This document shows positions 7,162-16,147 of a stretch of DNA of 64,000 bases, one piece after another; the first letter of the stretch is position 1; each line of letters opens with the position of its first letter. The stretch spans positions 248,001-312,000 of the forward strand of contig JAHLLS010000002.1 in the NCBI GenBank assembly GCA_020444045.1. The letters run 5' to 3'. The position numbers and the translations under genes are program-made. Below the pieces are notes generated by a model that saw only the letters and a program-made list of their open reading frames with translations, had not been told where the DNA came from and searched no databases. This DNA is from Deltaproteobacteria bacterium (lineage in GTDB: Bacteria > Desulfobacterota > Desulfobacteria > Desulfobacterales > UBA5852).

Positions 7162-9336
7162 CTATGAAGCGATTGCCTTCATCGGTTGTGGGGTGATGGT
7201 GCCGGTCGGTACCGGTTTGCAGATGGTTTTCCGGAACGCCGATGCTGGAGTCCAGTCGAACGGGCGCCGGTTTTTGTATTCTGCTTGTTTGCCGTCATTC
7301 CATTGCCTGACCGGACGGAGGTAGCCCACGATCCGGGAATAGACCTCCGTGGCCTGGTGGCATTCCGGACATTCCGGCTGTTCGCCCTTCAAATAGCCAT
7401 GAGAGGGACACACGCTGAAGGTCGGGGTCAAGGTGAAATAGGGCAGGCGAAACTGGCCGGACACTTTGCGCACCAGATTTTTGACGGTGTCGCTATCGTC
7501 CACCATCTCCCCCAGAAAAAGGTGCTGGACCGTACCGCCCGTGTATTTGATCTGGAGATCATCCTGATGGATCAGGGTGTCGAAAAGATCGTCGGTATAA
7601 TTGACCGGGAGTTGGGTCGAGTTGGTGTAGTATGGCGCAGCGCCTTTTCGGTAATCATCTTCGTTGGCGCAGCGAATGGCCGGGAACTTCTTTTTGTCCA
7701 AGCGGCAGAGCCGGTAGGAGGTGCCTTCGGCCGGGGTGGCTTCCAGATTGAAAAGGTCGCCGGTCTCCTCCTGCAGATCGGCCATCGCTTCGCGCAGGTG
7801 ATCCATCACCCGGATGGCAAAATCCCGTCCGGTCGGGCTGCCGATGTCGTCGCCCAAAAAGTTCAGGCAGGCCTCGTTCATCCCGACAATGCCGATTGTG
7901 GCAAAGTGGTTCTTCCAGAACAGACCGGAACCGGCCTTGATGTCTCTCAGGTAAAACTTGGTGTAAGGGTATAAATTTTTTTCGGTAAACTGTTCCAGAA
8001 CCTTGCGCTTGATGACCAGACTGTCACGGGCCAGGCTGACCTGCCGGTCGAGCAGGTCGAAAAATTGCGTTTCATCACCGGCCTGATAGCCAATGCGTGG
8101 CAGGTTGATGGTCACGACCCCAATGGAGCCGGTCAGGGGGTTGGCCCCAAAAAGTCCGCCGCCCCGTTTCCAGAGTTCCCGGTTGTCCAACCGCAACCGG
8201 CAGCACATGGAGCGCGCATCATCCGGCGACATGTCCGAATTGACGAAATTGGAAAAGTAAGGAATGCCGTATTTGCCGGTCATTTTCCAGATGGGTTCCA
8301 GGTCGGGATTGTCCCAGTCGAATTCTTCCGTAATATTGTAAGTCGGAATGGGAAAGGTGAAAACACGGCCGCGGGCGTCCCCCGCCATCATCACATCCGC
8401 AAAGGCCCTATTGATGAGATTCATTTCCGTCTGGAATTCGGCATAGGTCGCATCGAGGAGCTCGCCGCCGATAATGACCGGATGATCCTTCAGGGTGGAC
8501 GGCACATAGAGATCCATGGTGATGTTGGTAAAGGGCGTCTGGAAACCGACCCGCGTTGGAATATTGATGTTGAAGACGAATTCCTGCAAGGCCTGTTTGA
8601 CACTCCGATAATCCAGGCCGTCATAACGCACGAAAGGCGCCAGCAGGGTATCGAAATTGGAAAGCGCCTGAGCGCCGGCCGCCTCACCCTGCAAGGTGTA
8701 AAAGAAATTCACGACCTGCCCCAGGGCGGAGCGCAGGTGTCTAGGTGGCGCACTTTCGACTTTACCAGCCACCCCGCGAAACCCCTGCAGCAAGAGATCT
8801 TTCAGATCCCATCCCACACAGTAGACCGATAGCAGGCTCAAGTCGTGGATATGCATGTCCCCGGCGCGATGGGCCTGTCGTATTTCGGGCGGATAAATAC
8901 GGTTGAGCCAGTATTCCGTGGTCACATCGGATGAAATGTAATTGTTGAGGCCCTGGAGAGAGTAGGACATGTTGCTGTTTTCCTTCACTTTCCAGTCCAG
9001 TTTGCTAATGTAGTGTTCCACGAGGTCGACACTGGCCTGGGTTGCCATTTGTCTGAGTTGCGCATGTTGTTCGCGATAGAGGATGTACGCCTTGGCAGAG
9101 CGATAAAAAGGAGAATCCAGCAATACCCGTTCGACAATATCCTGGATGGCTTCAACCGTGGGTTGCGGTCCCAGCCGCAGCTCATGGGCCAGCGTCAGCA
9201 CCCGCAGGGTAAGCTTGCGGGCCTCCCGTGGACCGAATTCATCCGTAGCCTCACCCGCCTTGGTAACGGCCCTGGTAATGTGAGAAGAATCAAATTCCTG
9301 GACTCGGCCATCGCGCTTCTGAATCGTTTCAAACAT
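7162..9336 (-). CDS. nrdD: anaerobic class III ribonucleoside-triphosphate reductase
   Basis: 724 residues. An ATP-cone regulatory domain fills the first 95 residues (IQKRDGRVQEFDSSHI) and is followed by the ten-stranded barrel. The C-terminal zinc site includes CPSHGYL and CPECH. The glycyl-radical segment RIVGYLRPV follows, placing the radical glycine at G671, with 53 residues after it, somewhat more than in the E. coli enzyme. It makes dNTPs without oxygen. The promoter region carries NrdR boxes, as does nrdJ, so the two enzymes are probably regulated together. Confidence 0.95.
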   Translation of the reverse strand: MFETIQKRDGRVQEFDSSHITRAVTKAGEATDEFGPREARKLTLRVLTLAHELRLGPQPTVEAIQDIVERVLLDSPFYRSAKAYILYREQHAQLRQMATQASVDLVEHYISKLDWKVKENSNMSYSLQGLNNYISSDVTTEYWLNRIYPPEIRQAHRAGDMHIHDLSLLSVYCVGWDLKDLLLQGFRGVAGKVESAPPRHLRSALGQVVNFFYTLQGEAAGAQALSNFDTLLAPFVRYDGLDYRSVKQALQEFVFNINIPTRVGFQTPFTNITMDLYVPSTLKDHPVIIGGELLDATYAEFQTEMNLINRAFADVMMAGDARGRVFTFPIPTYNITEEFDWDNPDLEPIWKMTGKYGIPYFSNFVNSDMSPDDARSMCCRLRLDNRELWKRGGGLFGANPLTGSIGVVTINLPRIGYQAGDETQFFDLLDRQVSLARDSLVIKRKVLEQFTEKNLYPYTKFYLRDIKAGSGLFWKNHFATIGIVGMNEACLNFLGDDIGSPTGRDFAIRVMDHLREAMADLQEETGDLFNLEATPAEGTSYRLCRLDKKKFPAIRCANEDDYRKGAAPYYTNSTQLPVNYTDDLFDTLIHQDDLQIKYTGGTVQHLFLGEMVDDSDTVKNLVRKVSGQFRLPYFTLTPTFSVCPSHGYLKGEQPECPECHQATEVYSRIVGYLRPVRQWNDGKQAEYKNRRPFDWTPASAFRKTICKPVPTGTITPQPMKAIAS

Positions 9337-9550
9337 AATTTTGCTACTCCGCAGGGCAGGGTATCGGCATGTGCCGCCCCCTGAATATCAAATCGGTGAT
9401 CAGTCGCAAGGTGCCTATAACCTGAACCAGGTTTATCCGGCCAACAGGGAGGTACGATACGATCTGTCGCTGTTAACCTTCTTATGGGCAACTGATATGG
9501 GAACACGCAGAAAAAGAGATGATCAAACATTTATATTCGGGAAGGCTATT

Positions 9551-9597
9551 ACACAATATGTTGTGGTATGTCAACTTAGAATATCTTTATGTTGATA
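9551..9597 (-). promoter_or_regulatory. nrdD promoter with tandem NrdR boxes
   Basis: Positions 9551-9566 (ACACAATATGTTGTGG) match 14 of 16 bases of the NrdR box. On the minus strand TTGACA (9574-9569) is followed by TGTAAT at 15 bp or TAATAG at 17 bp, so the box occupies the spacer between -35 and -10. A weaker box at 9582-9597 (core CTTTATGTTG) is exactly 31 bp away, the same geometry as at nrdJ. The transcript would have a leader of over 200 bases. Confidence 0.75.
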
Positions 9598-9616
9598 TCC
9601 CAAATTGACATACCAC
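9563..9616. repeat. 12-bp perfect inverted repeat around the nrdD promoter
   Basis: GTGGTATGTCAA (9563-9574) and TTGACATACCAC (9605-9616) are exact complements 30 bases apart. The inner arm contains the -35 element and overlaps the NrdR box. The outer arm creates a second TTGACA pointing to the + strand. It may be a second operator or a duplicated promoter element. Confidence 0.6.
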
Positions 9617-9655
9617 GCCGGAGAATTGGAGTCTGGCCGGTGAAGGATAGGCCGA

Positions 9656-10558
9656 TCAAGGGGTCACCCAGATATAGTCGGCCACTGCCAGATCCACCTC
9701 TGAGCCGACCGAAGCCAGATAAACCGTCCGGAAGGGAACCGGATTGCGGCCATAAGCCCGGTTGGGAACACCATACTTGTTTTGAATGTGGCCGTTTCCA
9801 ATCACCACCACCATGGGATTTTGTCCCAGTTTGCGGGCAATGGATTCGGCCATGGTGTCTTCCCAGGCACATTGGGCTTCGTAAAAATAATCGAACGATT
9901 TGATCTGATGGTGGGGGTTGTCATTGAACACCGCTTCCACATAGGCGCGGTGCTCCTTATTGCTGGTGTCAATTTCAGTAGCGATCATCCGCCGCTCATC
10001 AGGCAGGAGATTGTCCAAGCCACTGGCACTGATTTTCGGTGGGATCCAAAAGGGAACGTTAAGCCCCACCAATCGGAGGCCTTTGGCCTGAATGGTATCG
10101 AATATCGGTGCATATAAATCGAAATCGAACCCCCAGCCGGATTGGCGGACATACCAATGAGACTTCTGTATAAAGGCATCGCGATCGAGGGTTCCCGCAC
10201 TCCATTGCGCCAACACCGGATCGTAGCGATGATCGAACATTTCCATGCCGACGGACAATTCCGGATGCTGTTCCGAAAGCGCCTCGATCAGACGGGTCTG
10301 GACCGCATGGTGTGCCGGGTTGGTGTGGGTTTCACCTACGTAGACGATACGGGCCGCTGCCAGGTCTTTCAGCAGGTCATCGAAGGTCACCGCTTGACCG
10401 GTGCGGGCAGAAATAATGGTGTCCGCCGGGTATTTGTCACCGGTGTTTTTGACGGTCACTTGCATGGGCAAGCTGGTGCAGCTAAAGACAAAAAAAAGAG
10501 CCGGACAGGCAACAATTGAAAGGATCCCCAATGGGGTCAGCCGCGTGGGCAGTTTCAT
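9656..10558 (-). CDS. ChaN family haem-binding-like lipoprotein
   Basis: 300 residues, with a signal peptide ending in FVFSC (lipidated Cys near residue 27). The mature protein has the ChaN/DUF399 landmarks: YVGETHTNPAHH, GMEMFDHRYDPVL, and the C-terminal GNGHIQNKYGVP. Members of this family bind haem at the outer membrane and are proposed to help haem uptake. The histidines of GETHTN and GNGH are the likely metal or haem ligands. It lies downstream of no obvious partner and is probably monocistronic. Confidence 0.85.
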   Translation of the reverse strand: MKLPTRLTPLGILSIVACPALFFVFSCTSLPMQVTVKNTGDKYPADTIISARTGQAVTFDDLLKDLAAARIVYVGETHTNPAHHAVQTRLIEALSEQHPELSVGMEMFDHRYDPVLAQWSAGTLDRDAFIQKSHWYVRQSGWGFDFDLYAPIFDTIQAKGLRLVGLNVPFWIPPKISASGLDNLLPDERRMIATEIDTSNKEHRAYVEAVFNDNPHHQIKSFDYFYEAQCAWEDTMAESIARKLGQNPMVVVIGNGHIQNKYGVPNRAYGRNPVPFRTVYLASVGSEVDLAVADYIWVTP

Positions 10559-10671
10559 AGGCCATGCACTCCGCTTCTTGCATTTTTATGGGTTTCATGC
10601 CAGATGTTGAAAAACTAACTAAACCCATAAGGCCGACCGCCGCGCGCGTCAAGACGAACGCTGGAGCAATG

Positions 10672-10929
10672 ATGAGTCAGAACAAAAATCCTGTTTTTCG
10701 TAAAGCGATTATTCCCTGGTATGATTCCAGCCGCATGTGCTGGATCCTGATGGGTTTTCTATCAGCCATCGTTCTGTTTGGCAGCGCCGGTATCGACGAG
10801 GCGCTTCACACACCTTCTTTTGCAGGCTATGTCTGGGTACCCTTGGTACTCGTCATCTTAGGGTTAGGGGTTATCGGTTCGATCCTGATTCGGCTGTTGC
10901 GCCGCTACCTGGACAGTTTATCCCGATAG
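10672..10929 (+). CDS. small two-helix membrane protein
   Basis: 85 residues from the ATG at 10672, chosen because GGAG lies 5 bases upstream; an ATG immediately before it (10669) and another further up are in frame. Two hydrophobic segments (CWILMGFLSAIVLFG and a longer one from YVWVPLVLVILG) are separated by a polar loop and followed by the basic end RLLRRYLDSLSR. Probably an inner-membrane protein. I do not recognise the family. Confidence 0.6.
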   Translation: MSQNKNPVFRKAIIPWYDSSRMCWILMGFLSAIVLFGSAGIDEALHTPSFAGYVWVPLVLVILGLGVIGSILIRLLRRYLDSLSR

Positions 10930-11000
10930 TATTGCACGCCTCCCCAAGCAGGCGTCCGGCCGTATTCTGTGATGCCGGACACCCCCCGCCACATTCCCGT

Positions 11001-11444
11001 TTACAAATTCTCGTTCACGTAGCGTATGACCGTGACAAATTGGTCTGGTTCATAATATCCAAGAAAATTGCGAAGCTTTTTGCCGTCCGCCGATAAGAAC
11101 CAGTTGTCCGGGACCGGACGAATATTGTACTTCCCCGCCACTTTGGTCTCCTTGTTGGTATTCACACGGATGGCGACGAAATCCTTGTTCAGCAACTTGA
11201 TGATGGAAGGATTGTGAAAGGTGGTCTGATCCATTTCCTTGCAGAAGTTGCACCAGTCCGTATAAAAATGGAGATAAACCCGCTTGTTCTCTTTTTTGGC
11301 CAGCGACATCCCCTGTTTGTAGCTATGCCAGTTGATGTGATCCGCCTTCTGGTCCTTTTTGCCGGCCAGAACAACACTGCCGGACAGGGAGAACATAATG
11401 ATTAACACGGGGATCAATAAAAATAATTTTTTCATGAGTCGCAC
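11001..11444 (-). CDS. periplasmic thioredoxin-fold protein
   Basis: 147 residues with an N-terminal signal sequence (hydrophobic core, cut near VVLAG at about residue 27). The active site is WCNFCK at about residue 68 in the context HFYTDWCNFCKEMD. The cis-proline region IRPVPDNWFL follows. It belongs to the thioredoxin_7/DsbD-gamma-like group of one-domain reductases. It lies 41 bases downstream of ccdA on the same strand, so CcdA probably feeds it electrons from cytoplasmic thioredoxin. Confidence 0.85.
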   Translation of the reverse strand: MRLMKKLFLLIPVLIIMFSLSGSVVLAGKKDQKADHINWHSYKQGMSLAKKENKRVYLHFYTDWCNFCKEMDQTTFHNPSIIKLLNKDFVAIRVNTNKETKVAGKYNIRPVPDNWFLSADGKKLRNFLGYYEPDQFVTVIRYVNENL

Positions 11445-11485
11445 CTCGAATATGGATTATTCCGCCTGAGGACGGAACCGGTTAC

Positions 11486-12208
11486 TCAGCCGGCCGCCGG
11501 CGCAATCAGCGACCAGAGCATGCCAAAGCGATCAAAGACCAGCGCGAGCCCCAGTCCGATCAGCAGCGTGCCGGCCGCTATGTTGACAAATTGCATGACC
11601 CGCCGGGCCTTTTGGAGAAAAACAAGCATCAGGTTGATGAATACCGACATCACCAAAAAGGGTATCCAAAGACCGGCGGAATAAACCGTCAGCAGGGCAA
11701 TTCCCTCGAGCACGGATTCTTCGCTGCCCGCCAGAATCAGGATAGACCCCAACATGGGCCCGATGCAGGGACTCCATCCGGCCCCAAAGGCCATCCCTAC
11801 CAGTACCGTTCCCACGATATGGGTCGGTTTTTCCCGAACCTGAACCCGTTTTTCCACTTCCAGGAATGGCAGTCGCAGGAGCCCCGTCAAATGGAGCCCG
11901 AAAACAATGATAAGAAGACCGCCTCCGATACGGATGAACTGGTAATAACGCGTTGCCAGCCCGCCTAGAAATGAAGCCGATGCGCCCAGCAGGATAAAAA
12001 TTAAGGAAAACCCCAGCCCGAAAGCCATGGTGGCCACGATCACCTTGCGCCGAACGCTGCCGCCAGCCTGCTCGCCAGTCAGTTCCTCGAGCGAGTAGCC
12101 CGTGATGAATGTAAAGTATGCTGGAATCAGTGGCAGTATACATGGCGAAAAAAATGATAGCAGCCCCGCGGCAAACGCCGCTGAATATGTAAGGGTTTCG
12201 TCAAGCAT
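11486..12208 (-). CDS. ccdA: CcdA-type transmembrane thiol-electron carrier
   Basis: 240 residues, six predicted membrane spans. Hallmarks are FFSPCILPLIPAY in the first span (about residues 19-31) and the second membrane cysteine in GWSPCIGPMLG (about residue 145). The pair shuttles reducing power from the cytoplasm to periplasmic thioredoxin-like proteins for cytochrome c maturation or disulfide repair. The thioredoxin-like gene directly downstream is its likely partner. The upstream non-coding region holds two tandem palindromic operators. Confidence 0.9.
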   Translation of the reverse strand: MLDETLTYSAAFAAGLLSFFSPCILPLIPAYFTFITGYSLEELTGEQAGGSVRRKVIVATMAFGLGFSLIFILLGASASFLGGLATRYYQFIRIGGGLLIIVFGLHLTGLLRLPFLEVEKRVQVREKPTHIVGTVLVGMAFGAGWSPCIGPMLGSILILAGSEESVLEGIALLTVYSAGLWIPFLVMSVFINLMLVFLQKARRVMQFVNIAAGTLLIGLGLALVFDRFGMLWSLIAPAAG

Positions 12209-12787
12209 CAGATCACTTTCGATTACAATGGCATCCGCCGGTTTAGCTGCCTGCTCCCCAATCTTACCCGGGGATTAGATTGCGCTGCCCGCGTAACCGA
12301 AAGCACGCGTCGTTACGGAAATAAAAGCAGAGCAAATTACATGCCGGGAGGCCATATGTCATTTTATTAATAAATTTCAGCGGCTCATAACATTTCATAT
12401 CTTGTTTTGCGGCGAAGGTCTGACAAAATATGTCACCTTGAGTGACAAAAGGTGTCACAGATTTGACGATTGCATCACGGCGGTCTTTACTAATCCGGGG
12501 TGTTTGCCACCGTATTTTTCCGATAACGTGTGAACTGGGCAATGTCCGCGATCGGGAAAAAATCACATTCTTCGTTGAAAAGCTACACCGAATCATACCA
12601 TGATTCAAGTGACCACCCCTTGCAGCCGCTCTGCATCAATCAATCCTGCCATTCATCAGCACAGGTCTTCGCCAATGAAAACCCTTGACTTATAGGCGAA
12701 TATCGTCAAAATTTATGGGGTTATGTCGTCGTTGCACGCTCGGCAGACCATCCCGCAATCGATTGACCGAAAACATGCAAGGATAAG
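12209..12787. other. 579-base non-coding region between ccdA and the yggT-family gene
   Basis: No credible gene is seen on either strand; a 114-residue minus-strand frame here lacks any recognisable composition. The notable content is the pair of palindromes at 12420-12458. A TTGACT hexamer at 12685 could be the -35 element of the downstream + strand genes but has no good -10. Confidence 0.6.
12420..12458. promoter_or_regulatory. two tandem 17-bp palindromic operators
   Basis: CTGACA-N5-TGTCAC (12420-12436) and GTGACA-N5-TGTCAC (12442-12458) are palindromes repeated with a 22-bp period, two helical turns. A further TTGAC half-site follows at 12463. The spacing places all half-sites on one face of the helix, as for a cooperative dimeric repressor or activator. 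They lie about 210 bases upstream of ccdA and 330 upstream of the yggT-family gene. The regulator is unknown. Confidence 0.6.
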
Positions 12788-13093
12788 ATGATCATGGCGA
12801 TGCTCGGCTATTTCCTCGGTGCTTTGGCCACCGTTCTAAACATTGTGTTGACCCTTTATATGTGGATCATCATTGCCCGTGCCGTCCTGTCATGGGTAAG
12901 CCCGGACCCGTACAACCCCATCGTGCGGTTCATTTACAGCATCACCGAACCGGTGCTGTCCCAGATAAGGCGGCGGCTGCCGGTAAGCTTCAGCGGCATT
13001 GATTTTTCACCTATCGTTGTTTTTCTCGTCATCATCTTTTTGCAGAATTTTGTGGTGAACTATCTGGCCCATTTGGCACAGCGTTTGCTGTAA
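12788..13093 (+). CDS. YggT family membrane protein
   Basis: 101 residues with two hydrophobic segments, the first containing LTLYMWIIIARAVLSWVSPD and the second ending FLQNFVVNYLAHLA. The RAVLSWVSPDPYNP stretch and SITEPVLSQIRR are typical of the YggT/Ycf19 family, linked in other bacteria to osmotic stress and to cell division. It stands directly before a DivIVA-domain gene (27 bases between), an arrangement also seen in the ylmG-divIVA region of Gram-positive bacteria. Confidence 0.88.
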   Translation: MIMAMLGYFLGALATVLNIVLTLYMWIIIARAVLSWVSPDPYNPIVRFIYSITEPVLSQIRRRLPVSFSGIDFSPIVVFLVIIFLQNFVVNYLAHLAQRLL

Positions 13094-13120
13094 CGATCGG
13101 GCCGGCAGGGGGAGGTCGAT

Positions 13121-13627
13121 ATGAAACTCACACCTCTGGATATTCAGCAACAGCAGTTCATGGTGCGTTTCCGCGGCTTTGATGTCCGCGAGGTAGATCT
13201 TTTTTTAGAGCAGATGGCCGGCGCTTTCGAACAGCTTGCGCGTGAGAATGAAGCCCTCAAAGAAGAAATTCTTCGCCTGCGACGGGAGAGCCAGGGGTTG
13301 AAAAAGCGGGAAGAAACGTTTCGCCGCGCGATGCTTCATTCCCAGAAAGTCCTGGAGAGCATGAAGGAAAATGCCGAAAAACAGGCGGAGTTGATCATCG
13401 CGGAGGCTGAAATTAAAGCCGATAAAATTATCCATCACGCCCAGAATCGTTTGAACCATCTTCAGGAAGACATCACCGAGCTGAGACGTCAGCGGGTGCA
13501 AATCGAAGTGGAGATCAACGCCGTTATCGACGCCCATGCCAAACTGCTCAAAATCAGCCAGGAAAGCATGCGAACGGCGGATGCCGACAATGCAAAAGTA
13601 GCGATCCTGAGCAGCAACGCGCCCTGA
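13121..13627 (+). CDS. DivIVA-domain protein
   Basis: 168 residues. The N-terminal DivIVA signature is MKLTPLDIQQQQF followed by FRGFDVREVDLFLEQM. The rest is a long coiled coil rich in Glu, Lys and Arg. A GGGGGAGG ribosome-binding site precedes the ATG. DivIVA-type proteins bind curved membrane and recruit partners to poles or septa. Here it sits between YggT and the pilus ATPases, so a role in polar organisation or division is plausible but inferred. Confidence 0.85.
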   Translation: MKLTPLDIQQQQFMVRFRGFDVREVDLFLEQMAGAFEQLARENEALKEEILRLRRESQGLKKREETFRRAMLHSQKVLESMKENAEKQAELIIAEAEIKADKIIHHAQNRLNHLQEDITELRRQRVQIEVEINAVIDAHAKLLKISQESMRTADADNAKVAILSSNAP

Positions 13628-13739
13628 CGGCTCACCACCGTCTCGAACCGCTATTCACAAAAGTACACGAATTGTCCGGGAAATGAACGCAACCCTGTTC
13701 CTTGGCTGATTCACCGGGCCAACCTATCAGGAGACATGC

Positions 13740-14822
13740 ATGGCCAAAATTGATGCTTTTTTTAAACTTCTAAACGAACAGGGCGCCTCCGACCTCCATC
13801 TGGCCTCGGGTCAGCAGCCGGCGCTGCGGGTCCGCGGCGAAATCGAACGCATTAAGTACAAGCGGTTAAACAGCGACGATCTGCGGGGGATGCTCTATGA
13901 AATCACCCCTGAAGACAAGATCAAGGTGTTCGAAGAAACCGGCGATATCGACTTCGGCTACGAAATTCCGGGCCTGGCCCGTTATCGCTGCAATTTTTTT
14001 ATGCAGAAAAACGGTGTTGCCGCAGTTTTCCGGGAAATCCCGGATACGATCATGACCTGCGAACAGCTCGGCCTGCCGCCGGTTATCGGCAAATTGGCCT
14101 CGCTGCCGCGAGGACTGGTCCTTGTCACCGGTCCGACAGGTTCCGGTAAATCCACCACCCTGGCGGCAATCGTGGACGAATCCAACCGCACCCGTAAAGA
14201 CCACATCATCACGATCGAAGACCCTATCGAGTTCGTTCACCAAAGCCAGTCCTGTATCGTCAATCACCGGGAGGTCGGCCTCCACACTAAAACCTTTTCA
14301 GCGGCCTTGCGGGGCGCGCTGCGCGAAGACCCGGACATTATTCTGGTGGGCGAAATGCGCGATCTGGAAACCATGTCCCTGGCCATTGAGGCGGCCTCGA
14401 CGGGCCATCTGGTATTTGCCACCCTGCATACCCCCAGTGCACCGAAAACCGTTGACCGTATCATCGAGGTTTTCCCTCACGACCAGCAGGCCCAGACGCG
14501 CTCGACCCTGTCGGACGGTTTGCGTGCGATCGTGGCCCAGGTGCTTTTCAAACGGGTCGACATCAAAGGCCGCTGTGTGGCACTTGAAATCCTGATCGCC
14601 ACGGCCGCAGTGCGCAACCTTATCCGCGAAGGGAAAACCCACCAGATTCCCTCCATGATTCAAACCGGTAAAAAATACGGCATGATTCTGCTGGACGATG
14701 CCATTATGGACCTGTTGAACAAAGGCATGATCAGCGCCGACGAAGCCTACATGAAAGCCAATGACAAAGGACGATTCCGGCCGCTGTTGAACAGCCCGCC
14801 CGCTGATTTTACGGAAGCTTAG
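13740..14822 (+). CDS. pilT: type IV pilus retraction ATPase PilT
   Basis: 360 residues. Start with AGGAG 8 bases upstream. Walker A is GPTGSGKSTTLA (about residue 130) and Walker B DIILVGEMRD (about 200), followed by the His box HLVFATLHT. The C-terminal VRNLIREGKTHQI matches the AIRNLIRE motif of PilT that is needed for retraction. The hexameric ATPase depolymerises pilin and powers twitching motility. It is followed by a second PilT-type gene, as in pilT-pilU pairs. No pilin gene lies nearby. Confidence 0.93.
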   Translation: MAKIDAFFKLLNEQGASDLHLASGQQPALRVRGEIERIKYKRLNSDDLRGMLYEITPEDKIKVFEETGDIDFGYEIPGLARYRCNFFMQKNGVAAVFREIPDTIMTCEQLGLPPVIGKLASLPRGLVLVTGPTGSGKSTTLAAIVDESNRTRKDHIITIEDPIEFVHQSQSCIVNHREVGLHTKTFSAALRGALREDPDIILVGEMRDLETMSLAIEAASTGHLVFATLHTPSAPKTVDRIIEVFPHDQQAQTRSTLSDGLRAIVAQVLFKRVDIKGRCVALEILIATAAVRNLIREGKTHQIPSMIQTGKKYGMILLDDAIMDLLNKGMISADEAYMKANDKGRFRPLLNSPPADFTEA

Positions 14823-14894
14823 CGCCGGGCATGGCAGCACCATGGTGCCTGCTGAAACCGGCGCCATCCCCATGGATGAGGAAAGGGTCATCGC

Positions 14895-16067
14895 ATGCGA
14901 AAGAACGAAACAGATCACATCCTTACCCGAATGCTGGACTCCCACAAGAACGTCTCCGATCTCAACCTTACCGTGGGCAAACCGCCCCAGGTGGAGAGTT
15001 CCGGCGTGCTGCTGCCGGTGGAAATGCGCCCCCCCATCAAGGAATTGACACCCTTTCAAACCGAAGTCATCGCCTTGAACTTAGTCAACGGCGATCGCCG
15101 GCTGACCCGTGATCTTCTGGAAAAAGGCTCTTGCGACCTTTCTCATAGCCTGCCGGGCAAAGCCCGCTTCCGCGTCAATATTTTTTCCCAGACCGGCAAT
15201 TATTCCATCGTACTGCGGAAACTGGAGTCCAAGGTACCGACCATCAAGGGTATGAATTTACCGGAATCATTTTATGACATCGCCAAAGAAAAAAACGGAA
15301 TCGTGCTTTTTACCGGCGCCACCGGTTCCGGTAAAACCACTTCACTGGCGGCCATCCTGGACAAAATCAATGAAGAGGAATCCGTACATGTGGTGACGCT
15401 GGAAGATCCGGTAGAATATCTCCATCCCCATAAAAAAAGTACGTTTAACCAGCGCGAACTCGGACTGGATTTCAACAGTTATGCCAACGGGCTGAGGGCG
15501 GCCCTGCGGCAGGCCCCCAAAGTCATTCTGGTCGGCGAAATGCGCGACCGGGAAACGGTCGAAATTGGTCTCAGCGCAGCAGAAACCGGCCACCTCGTCT
15601 TTTCGACCCTGCATACCGTGGATGCCGGCCAGACCATCAACCGTATTCTCGGCATGTTTTCGACGGAAGAAGAAAACCAGGTCCGCATCCGTATGGCGGA
15701 TACCATCCGCTGGATCGTCGGCCAGCGCCTGCTGCCTAAAATCGGTGGCGGCCGGGTCGCCGCATTTGAAGTCCTGCGTTCGAATATTCGCGTGAAAGAC
15801 AGCATCCTGAACGGCGAATCCGAAGGAAAGACCTTCTATGAAATCATTCAGCAGGGGGCCGCATTCGGGATGACCACCTTCGATGAATTTATCGTGCACC
15901 TGTTCGAGCAGGGCCTGATTTCCCAGGAGACGGCCATGGCCTATGCCTCACGCAAGGGTATCGCCGGACGTGGCATCGACATGGTCAAAGCCGCCCGGGG
16001 CGAGGCCACCACCGATATCGACCGACTCGAAATCGATCATCAGTATCGCAAGACCACCCGACGCTGA
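14895..16067 (+). CDS. second PilT/PilU-type ATPase
   Basis: 390 residues. Walker A is GATGSGKTTSLA and Walker B KVILVGEMRD, then HLVFSTLHT. The N-terminal domain differs from the first PilT (LNLTVGKPPQVESSG), and there is a longer C-terminal tail after the ATPase core (KAARGEATTDIDRL). The conserved RDRETVE loop fits PilT/PilU rather than PilB. It probably acts as an accessory retraction motor with the gene 72 bases upstream. The exact PilT versus PilU assignment is not settled. Confidence 0.88.
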   Translation: MRKNETDHILTRMLDSHKNVSDLNLTVGKPPQVESSGVLLPVEMRPPIKELTPFQTEVIALNLVNGDRRLTRDLLEKGSCDLSHSLPGKARFRVNIFSQTGNYSIVLRKLESKVPTIKGMNLPESFYDIAKEKNGIVLFTGATGSGKTTSLAAILDKINEEESVHVVTLEDPVEYLHPHKKSTFNQRELGLDFNSYANGLRAALRQAPKVILVGEMRDRETVEIGLSAAETGHLVFSTLHTVDAGQTINRILGMFSTEEENQVRIRMADTIRWIVGQRLLPKIGGGRVAAFEVLRSNIRVKDSILNGESEGKTFYEIIQQGAAFGMTTFDEFIVHLFEQGLISQETAMAYASRKGIAGRGIDMVKAARGEATTDIDRLEIDHQYRKTTRR

Positions 16068-16074
16068 AACCCCG

Positions 16075-16097
16075 CCGGGTGAGGCCGTCTCACCCGG
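16075..16097 (+). other. intercistronic hairpin after the second pilT-type gene
   Basis: CCGGGTGAG and CTCACCCGG form a perfect 9-bp stem with a 5-base loop, 7 bases past the stop codon. There is no T-run, so it more likely stabilises or partly ends the transcript than terminates it fully. Confidence 0.5.
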
Positions 16098-16147
16098 GAA
16101 CTGCGGCACGCGGCCGCGGCTTACCCTGATTAAGGAGAAGCGGAATC

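Noticed and set aside
12264..12608. 114-residue minus-strand frame upstream of ccdA
   Set aside because: No signal, domain or ribosome-binding site; residue use is like random translation, and it covers the operator palindromes.
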